Positions 1 through 4,155 of a stretch of DNA of 6,871 nt are shown here, one piece after another. Made by a program: the position numbers and the translations under genes. The notes under the pieces were generated by a model that saw nothing but the letters and a program-made list of their open reading frames with translations, was not told the origin of the DNA and made no database searches. Each line of letters begins with the position of its first letter. The stretch's first letter is position 1. This DNA comes from JBDTLH01 sp039934875 (GTDB lineage Bacteria; Acidobacteriota; Terriglobia; Terriglobales; Acidobacteriaceae), in assembly GCA_039934875.1 (NCBI GenBank), contig JBDTLH010000334.1, positions 1 through 6,871 of the forward strand, read 5' to 3'.

Positions 1-121
1 CCACGCCCGCAAATGGCGCGACCTCAAAGCGCGTTCCCGCTGAAGTTTGCGCCAAAACGGAAGCCGCACCCAACAGGGCAGCGGCTGTAAGCGTAAGTAT
101 TTTCAGGGACTTAGGGGTCAT
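1..121 (-). CDS. Secreted or outer-membrane protein, N-terminal fragment (cut by window edge)
   Basis: Reading leftward from an ATG at 121-119, the frame stays open for 40 codons to the window edge, so only the N-terminus is visible. Residues 1-24 form a clear Sec signal peptide: a Lys-containing start (MTPKSLK), a hydrophobic core rich in Leu/Ala/Thr (about residues 8-22) and a V-L-A cleavage site before Q25. The mature part begins QTSAGTRFEVAPFAGV, which would fit the first strand of an outer-membrane beta-barrel, but that is a guess from 16 residues. A GGAG ribosome site (130-127 on this strand) sits 5 nt from the ATG and supports the start. The gene is divergent from the ABC cassette and shares its 220-bp upstream region. 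The family cannot be named from this fragment. Confidence 0.72.
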   Translation of the reverse strand, partial: MTPKSLKILTLTAAALLGAASVLAQTSAGTRFEVAPFAGV

Positions 122-149
122 CAGCTCTCCGGGAGAAAGAAAATCTCGA

Positions 150-155
150 ATTTTA
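150..155 (-). promoter_or_regulatory. Possible -10 element for the leftward secreted-protein gene
   Basis: On the minus strand this reads TAAAAT, five of six matches to the sigma70 -10 consensus, 29 nt before the ATG at 121. No good -35 lies 16-18 bp further upstream, so this is only a candidate. Confidence 0.2.
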
Positions 156-186
156 CCGGATTTACCTCCCGGCCTTACTTTCGATG

Positions 187-221
187 GGTTAGATGAACCG
201 CGGAGTTAGCCGGTTAACCGG
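187..221. promoter_or_regulatory. Palindrome cluster of GGTT/AACC half-sites
   Basis: A perfect 12-bp palindrome, CCGGTTAACCGG, occupies 210-221. Just to its left GGTT (187-190) and AACC (196-199) form another inverted pair spaced by 5 nt, and AACCG (196-200) can also pair with CGGTT (211-215). Repeated half-sites in a divergent intergenic region suggest a binding site for a dimeric regulator. Neither the regulator nor the controlled direction can be told from sequence. Confidence 0.4.
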
Positions 222-235
222 AATCCGCCATTGGC

Positions 236-272
236 GTGACATTTGTCACCCATCCGAGGTGATAAATCTCAC
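236..272. promoter_or_regulatory. Twin 14-bp dyads, candidate operator of the response regulator
   Basis: GTGACATTTGTCAC at 236-249 is an inverted repeat with 6-bp arms and a 2-nt centre. GTGATAAATCTCAC at 259-272 repeats the same outer GTGA...TCAC pattern and matches it at 10 of 14 positions. The two are 23 bp apart start to start, about two helical turns, so two dimers could bind on the same DNA face. NarL/DesR-family regulators are known to bind paired dyads upstream of the genes they control; Bacillus DesR uses two adjacent sites at des. The site ends 70 nt before the ABC ATPase start, and a DesR-type regulator is encoded in the same cassette, so autoregulation is a reasonable inference. 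GTGACA (236-241) also resembles a -35 box, with GATAAA (261-266) at a long 19-bp spacing. Confidence 0.5.
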
Positions 273-342
273 TGGCGGCGGTCCGCGGGGGGCTTCATGA
301 TGGCACTACGCTCAGGAAATCGAAGGGGCGTAAGGAGCGAAC

Positions 343-1302
343 ATGAGCATGGAAGTCATTGAAAACGGGGCGGTTGTGGAGCAAACGGCGACACCGATGA
401 AGGACGCTGTGGTTGCCGAATTACAAAATGTCACCAAGCGGTATGGAACCCAAACTGCCCTGAACGGCCTATCGCTCAAGCTGCGGCGAGGCGAAATCGT
501 GGCGCTGCTGGGAGAAAATGGCGCGGGAAAGACCACCGCAGTGCGCCTTTTACTAGGGTTGATCGCGCCCAATGCAGGCAAGGTGAGGGTCTTAGGCAGC
601 GATCCGCGCGAGACACGGGTGCGCATACACATGGGAGCGATGCTGCAAGTAGGGCGCGTACCGGGAACCATACGGGTGCGCGAGCACCTCGACCTCTTCC
701 GCAGCTATTACCCGCATCCACTTGCATACAAAGAGGTTGTTGAACTTGCGCAACTCGGGGGTATCGAGGAGAAGTTCTTCGACGATCTCTCTGGAGGGCA
801 AAAACAGCGGCTACTGTTCGCCCTTGCCCTCTGTGGCGATCCGGAGCTGGTGTTTCTCGATGAGCCGACCGTTGGCCTGGATGTACAGGCGCGGCGCGGT
901 CTCTGGCAAAACATTCGCAATCAAGCAGATAGGGGCAAAACGGTGCTACTCACCACGCACTATCTGGAGGAGGCGGACGCGCTCGCCGACCGCATCGTGG
1001 TGATCCATCGCGGCAGTCTATTAGCTGAAGGCACTCCGGCGGAGATCAAGAAGCAGGCTGCCGGGCGGCGGATCCGCTGTCAGACGCGGTTGAATCCCGA
1101 GATCGTCCGCCTGATACCTGGCGTGGTGTCCGTGGAAGAAGACCGTGGAGCGCTGACAATCCGGGCTTCGGTTAAGGGAGCCGAAGCGATTGTGAGCGAA
1201 CTCCTGCGGCGGGACGCCACGCTCACCGGGCTCGAAATCACCGGCGCGGGACTCGACGATGCCTTTCTCGCATTGACCAGCAACGACAATCGCAGCAACT
1301 GA
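343..1302 (+). CDS. ABC-2 type exporter, ATP-binding protein
   Basis: This cytoplasmic ATPase subunit powers the permease encoded next to it. All nucleotide-binding motifs are intact in the 319-aa product: Walker A GENGAGKT (57-64), Q-loop Gln102, signature LSGGQ (149-153), Walker B LVFLDEP (169-175), D-loop GLD (178-180) and switch His206 in TTH. The ATPase domain covers about residues 25-235. The remaining 80 residues form a C-terminal extension of the kind seen in CcmA/DrrA-like exporter ATPases. A roughly 24-residue, poorly conserved-looking N-terminal lead precedes the domain. AAGGAG (332-337) lies 5 nt before the ATG at 343, favouring it over the in-frame ATG at 349. The permease start follows the stop by 17 nt, so the two are co-transcribed. 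Linkage to a DesK/DesR pair resembles YvfRS and LnrLMN systems, which points to export or resistance, though the cargo is unknown. Confidence 0.93.
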   Translation: MSMEVIENGAVVEQTATPMKDAVVAELQNVTKRYGTQTALNGLSLKLRRGEIVALLGENGAGKTTAVRLLLGLIAPNAGKVRVLGSDPRETRVRIHMGAMLQVGRVPGTIRVREHLDLFRSYYPHPLAYKEVVELAQLGGIEEKFFDDLSGGQKQRLLFALALCGDPELVFLDEPTVGLDVQARRGLWQNIRNQADRGKTVLLTTHYLEEADALADRIVVIHRGSLLAEGTPAEIKKQAAGRRIRCQTRLNPEIVRLIPGVVSVEEDRGALTIRASVKGAEAIVSELLRRDATLTGLEITGAGLDDAFLALTSNDNRSN

Positions 1303-1306
1303 CATC

Positions 1307-1312
1307 AGGAGG
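1307..1312 (+). promoter_or_regulatory. Strong Shine-Dalgarno of the permease gene
   Basis: AGGAGG, followed by a T, lies 7 nt before the ATG at 1320 and 5 nt after the ATPase stop. It is the strongest ribosome site in the window and fixes the permease start. Confidence 0.85.
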
Positions 1313-1319
1313 TAGTTCC

Positions 1320-2132
1320 ATGACAAATGCTTCAATTATCCAGGTTGCCAATACCACATACTCTCCTTCGCTGGCACATACGTTGGCGATTTACGCCAAG
1401 GAGAGCAAATACGAGTTTCTCAAGCTGCTGCGGTTAAGGGCCTTTTCGCTCTCAACCATCGGCTTTCCGCTCGTGTTCTATCTGCTCTTCGGAGTGGCGA
1501 ACCGACACAGCATCGCGCCTGGGGGGTTTGACATCGCCAAGTATCTGCTGGCGAGCTACGCCTGCTTCGGAATGCTGGGCGCATCGCTCTTCGGCTTCGG
1601 CGTGGGGATTGCCACGGAGCGGGGACAGGGCTGGCTGGAGGTGAAGCAGGCGAGTCCGATGCCTCCGCTGGCATACTTGGTGGCGAAGGTGCTGGCGGCG
1701 ATGGCGTTCAGCCTGATTATCGCGATTTTACTGATCGTAATGGGCATGACGATGGCGGAGGTGCGGATCACGCCAATGGAGATCATGAAGTTGATTGTGA
1801 CCATGCTGGTGGGCGCTATCCCCTTCTGCAGTATGGGAATGATCATCGGGCTGAAGGCGAAGGCGAACGCGGCTGCGGGGATCGTCAATCTGATTTATCT
1901 GCCACTCTCATTCTGCTCGGGGCTGTGGATTCCCATGGAGGCGTTGCCCAAATTTCTGCAGAAGCTTGCTCCCGCTCTGCCGACCTATCATGTGGCGCAA
2001 CTCGCGCTGCACACGGTGGGTTTCGCCAGAGGCAGCGGATACTGGGTGCATTGGCAGGTGCTGGCCGGCTTCACCCTGCTCTGCCTGGGGGCCGCGCAAT
2101 ACCTCTTCAGGCGCCATGAGAGCCGGGCATAA
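1320..2132 (+). CDS. ABC-2 type exporter, permease protein
   Basis: The 270-aa product is an inner-membrane subunit of an ABC-2 exporter and pairs with the ATPase encoded upstream. Six hydrophobic segments can be seen at about residues 41-60, 76-98, 116-145, 155-178, 184-206 and 246-263. An amphipathic N-terminal stretch (about 18-40, KESKYEFLKLLRLRAF) precedes helix 1, as is usual in this family. The cytoplasmic loop after helix 2 carries ERGQGWLEVKQASPMPP (100-116), the conserved family segment thought to contact the ATPase. Helix 5 ends with SGLWIPMEALP (200-210), followed by a helical LPxYH region, also typical. Length is normal and there is only one permease gene, so a homodimer is likely. 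The substrate cannot be read from sequence; families linked to DesK/DesR pairs often handle membrane-active antimicrobials. Confidence 0.9.
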   Translation: MTNASIIQVANTTYSPSLAHTLAIYAKESKYEFLKLLRLRAFSLSTIGFPLVFYLLFGVANRHSIAPGGFDIAKYLLASYACFGMLGASLFGFGVGIATERGQGWLEVKQASPMPPLAYLVAKVLAAMAFSLIIAILLIVMGMTMAEVRITPMEIMKLIVTMLVGAIPFCSMGMIIGLKAKANAAAGIVNLIYLPLSFCSGLWIPMEALPKFLQKLAPALPTYHVAQLALHTVGFARGSGYWVHWQVLAGFTLLCLGAAQYLFRRHESRA

Positions 2133-2150
2133 TCCTTTGAGTCATTTCTC

Positions 2151-2180
2151 ATTGGGTCATTTGTTATTGAATGATCCAAT
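2151..2180 (+). promoter_or_regulatory. 11-bp hairpin spanning the first possible kinase start codon
   Basis: ATTGGGTCATT (2151-2161) can pair with AATGATCCAAT (2170-2180) across an 8-nt loop. In RNA every position pairs, with one G-U wobble. The 3' arm contains the ATG at 2171, and no U-run follows, so it is not a classic terminator. It could occlude initiation at 2171, protect the upstream exporter mRNA end, or be a DNA operator. Confidence 0.5.
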
Positions 2181-3316
2181 CTGAAACGACCCCAATGATT
2201 CGATTGCAGTGGGATAGGATGGGGCTGATGGGACTACAGCAAAAGACAACGGGCTGGGGATGGGTGCCATTTACATGGCTCATCTATCTCGGTTTTCTGT
2301 TCCTCCAGCCGGTTTTTGAACATGCCGGCTGGAGACAGTGGACGGTGCTGGGGCTGGTGATTGTGGCGTTTCTCGCCCTCTACTTCCCCGCATACCATCA
2401 AAAGGGCAGACGGTTGCAACTCACGCTTATTGCAATTTGCGGCCTGGGTTTTGCCTATCTTCCATTCAATAGCGGGGCATCCACGTTCTTTGTGTACGCG
2501 GCGGCGCTGATTCCCTTTGCAGTGGAGACCGGCACGGCTGCGATGGTTTGGCTGGCGATAGAACTCGCGGCGGTCGCGCTGGAATGCCATCTGCTACGGC
2601 TGCCGTTAGGCGCATGGCTGGTACCGTTCTTCGTCAGCGCGGCAGTATGCGTGGGGAATATCTATTTCGCGCAGCAGAAGCGGATCAACTGCAAGCTGCG
2701 CATGGCGCAGGAAGAGATCGAGCACCTGGCGAAGCTGGCGGAGCGGGAACGGATTGCGCGTGATATGCACGATGTGCTGGGGCATACGTTATCGCTGATC
2801 GTGTTGAAGTCGGAGCTGGCGGGACGCGTGGCGCGCGCAGATCCGGAGCGGGCGGCGAGCGAGATGCGCGATGTGGAACAAACGGCAAGAGCGGCACTGG
2901 CAGAGGTGCGCGAGGCGATTGGCGGCTACCGCTCCGAAGGCCTCGCGGCGGAGGTGAAGCGGGCGCAGCGCACGCTCGAGTTGGCCGGAGTAGAGACGAA
3001 ATGCGAAATAGTTGAACGGGACCTCGCGCCCAAGTTGACGGCGTCAGCGGATACAGTGCTGTCGCTGGCATTGCGCGAGGCGGTCACGAATATCGTGCGC
3101 CATGCGGGGGCGCGACATTGCGCGTTAAGAATAGCGCAGAGCAGCGGCGCTTGTTCGCTTTCGATCGAAGACGATGGACGAGGCGGATCGCTGCGCGAGG
3201 GCAACGGGCTGCGCGGCATGCGCGAGCGTATCGAGGCGCTGGGAGGAAGCTTCGCCTGTGACTCGCAGCGGGGCACACGGCTGGAGATACGGGTGCCGCT
3301 GGAGACAATGGTTTGA
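2171..3316 (+). CDS. DesK-type sensor histidine kinase (HisKA_3)
   Basis: This membrane sensor kinase should autophosphorylate and pass phosphate to the regulator encoded immediately downstream. Five to six hydrophobic segments fill residues 30-167, with no large extracytoplasmic domain, so it probably senses a signal in or at the membrane. The HisKA_3 phosphoacceptor box ERERIARDMHDVLGHTL places the active His at residue 200. The ATPase domain has the N-box EAVTNIVRHA (Asn307), G1 DDGRGG (334-339) and G2 GNGLRGMRER (344-353). The start is uncertain. In-frame ATGs lie at 2171, 2195, 2219 and 2228; the first has no ribosome site and lies inside a hairpin, while 2228 has AGGA 8 nt upstream and would begin MGLQQKTTGW just before helix 1, giving 362 aa. 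The family assignment is firm; the stimulus is unknown. Confidence 0.92.
   Translation: MIQSETTPMIRLQWDRMGLMGLQQKTTGWGWVPFTWLIYLGFLFLQPVFEHAGWRQWTVLGLVIVAFLALYFPAYHQKGRRLQLTLIAICGLGFAYLPFNSGASTFFVYAAALIPFAVETGTAAMVWLAIELAAVALECHLLRLPLGAWLVPFFVSAAVCVGNIYFAQQKRINCKLRMAQEEIEHLAKLAERERIARDMHDVLGHTLSLIVLKSELAGRVARADPERAASEMRDVEQTARAALAEVREAIGGYRSEGLAAEVKRAQRTLELAGVETKCEIVERDLAPKLTASADTVLSLALREAVTNIVRHAGARHCALRIAQSSGACSLSIEDDGRGGSLREGNGLRGMRERIEALGGSFACDSQRGTRLEIRVPLETMV
2216..2219 (+). promoter_or_regulatory. Candidate Shine-Dalgarno supporting a kinase start at 2228
   Basis: AGGA, inside the longer purine-rich run AGGATGGGG, lies 8 nt before the in-frame ATG at 2228. None of the upstream candidates at 2171 or 2195 has a comparable site, so this favours the shorter kinase. 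Confidence 0.4.
3301..3304 (+). promoter_or_regulatory. Shine-Dalgarno of the response regulator (TTG start)
   Basis: GGAG lies inside the last kinase codons, 8 nt before the TTG at 3313. It supports initiation at this rare codon, where start and kinase stop share TTGA. Confidence 0.55.
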
Positions 3317-3918
3317 AGATACGCATCGTGCTCGCCGAAGACCAGGCGATGGTGGCGGGCGCGCTGAAGGCGCTGCTGGAGATTGAATCCGATCTTACCG
3401 TGGTGACGACGGCGGCAAACGGACGCGCGGCGCTCTCCGCAGTGGTGCGTGAGAAGCCCGATGTTCTGATTACGGACATCGAGATGCCGGAGATGAGCGG
3501 GCTGGCGCTCGCCAATGAGGTAAAGGAGCGGGGGCTGCGGACGCGGGTGATTATCCTTACCACCTTCGCGCGCGCGGGTTATCTGCGGCGGGCGCTCGAT
3601 GCGGGGGCGCAGGGGTATTTGTTGAAGGACCGTCCGGCAAGAGAGCTTGCCGAGGCAGTGCGGCGGGTACAGCGCGGTTTGCGCGTCATCGATCCGGAGC
3701 TGGCGGCGGAGGCGTGGAGCGAACCTGATCCGCTGACCGAGCGGGAGCGGCAGATACTCTCGCGCGCGGGCGAAGGCCAGGCAACGGCGGAGATCGCGAA
3801 TGAGCTTGCTCTCTCCGAGGGCACGGTACGCAACTACTTATCTGAGGCCATCAGCAAGCTGGGAGCGGCGAACCGGGTGGAGGCAGCGCGGATCGCGCGG
3901 GCGAAGGGGTGGTTGTAA
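3313..3918 (+). CDS. DesR/NarL-type response regulator
   Basis: The 201-aa product is a cytoplasmic DNA-binding regulator and the likely partner of the kinase encoded just upstream. Its receiver domain (about 1-120) has the acidic pair Glu9-Asp10, the phosphoacceptor Asp55 in LITDIEMPE, Thr83/Thr84 and Lys105 in YLLKD. A LuxR-type helix-turn-helix follows (about 138-200): it opens with LTERERQIL, and the recognition region is SEGTVRNYLSEAISKLG. The ending ARAKGWL is usual for DesR-like proteins, so the protein looks complete. Translation starts at TTG (3313), overlapping the kinase TGA by 4 nt (TTGA), which implies translational coupling and roughly matched synthesis. No in-frame ATG exists near the domain start. 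A plausible target is the pair of dyads at 236-272, by inference only. The stop codon TAA is part of the first unit of the downstream tandem repeat. Confidence 0.93.
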   Translation: MKIRIVLAEDQAMVAGALKALLEIESDLTVVTTAANGRAALSAVVREKPDVLITDIEMPEMSGLALANEVKERGLRTRVIILTTFARAGYLRRALDAGAQGYLLKDRPARELAEAVRRVQRGLRVIDPELAAEAWSEPDPLTERERQILSRAGEGQATAEIANELALSEGTVRNYLSEAISKLGAANRVEAARIARAKGWL

Positions 3919-3988
3919 GTTGTTGGTTGTAAGTTGTTGATTGTAAGTTGTTGGTTGTCAGTTGTCAGTTGTTCGTTGTTAGTTAACG
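3912..3988 (+). repeat. GTTGTNN heptamer tandem repeat (14-bp higher-order unit)
   Basis: Eleven consecutive 7-nt units occupy this stretch. Nine begin GTTGT, one begins ATTGT (3940) and the last degrades to GTTAACG (3982). The first six alternate endings AA and TG, giving a 14-bp unit (GTTGTAAGTTGTTG) repeated three times with a single change. Later units end CA, CA, TC and TA. The array starts inside the regulator gene, whose last Leu codon and TAA stop are supplied by the first heptamer. Short heptamer arrays of this style occur between genes in cyanobacteria and, as I recall, Acidobacteriota. The function here is unknown; slippage is the likely origin. Confidence 0.93.
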
Positions 3989-4144
3989 AAGAGCGGGACT
4001 ATGCATTTCATTTCTTTTTTATGACAATCTGATGGAAGACTACGCAGAGCGGCGCACGGTGGTTTTCGGGACGGCGGGGCAAGTTCGACTCGCCCACTGC
4101 TACATGTCAGCCTCAAGCCCTCCTCCATTTACTATGTCTCCTAC
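3989..4144. other. Gene gap after the repeat, with a small open frame and a GC hairpin
   Basis: With the repeat, this makes a 237-bp gap between the regulator and the GH20 gene. A pyrimidine-rich run (TTTCTTTTTT, 4011-4020) is present, but no GC-rich stem precedes it, so I do not call a terminator. GGGCAAGT (4077-4084) and ACTCGCCC (4088-4095) form a tight hairpin around TCG. It pairs fully only in minus-strand RNA, where the odd pair is G-U; plus-strand RNA has an A-C mismatch. A 39-codon frame from ATG 4032 to TGA 4149-4151 overlaps the GH20 ribosome site. It has GC-rich third positions but no ribosome site and no recognisable family. No convincing promoter for the GH20 gene was found; TTGTCA copies in the repeat (3955-3960, 3962-3967) are -35-like but lack a paired -10. 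Confidence 0.5.
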
Positions 4145-4150
4145 GAGGTG
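4145..4150 (+). promoter_or_regulatory. Shine-Dalgarno deciding the GH20 TTG start
   Basis: GAGGTG lies 5 nt before the TTG at 4156. The signal peptide begins directly after this codon, and no in-frame ATG or GTG fits, so a TTG start is well supported. Confidence 0.7.
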
Positions 4151-4155
4151 AACCA

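Noticed and set aside
2685..3071. 128-codon minus-strand frame inside the kinase gene
   Set aside because: It is Pro/Arg/Ser-rich shadow coding opposite the conserved H-box and helices of the kinase.
3084..3563. 159-codon minus-strand frame across the kinase/regulator junction
   Set aside because: Its Ser/Ala/Arg-rich composition is typical of antisense shadows; both plus-strand genes have complete family motifs.
3912..3988. CRISPR array
   Set aside because: The units are 7 or 14 bp with no unique spacers, so this is a simple tandem repeat.
4000..4020. T-rich run as a rho-independent terminator after the regulator gene
   Set aside because: No GC-rich stem lies directly upstream; only the short GTTAAC and ATGCAT palindromes are present.
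4078..4104. tRNA T-arm-like sequence (AGTTCGACT between short arms)
   Set aside because: No 5-bp T-stem, anticodon arm or acceptor stem can be assembled around it, so it is not a tRNA or clear tRNA remnant.
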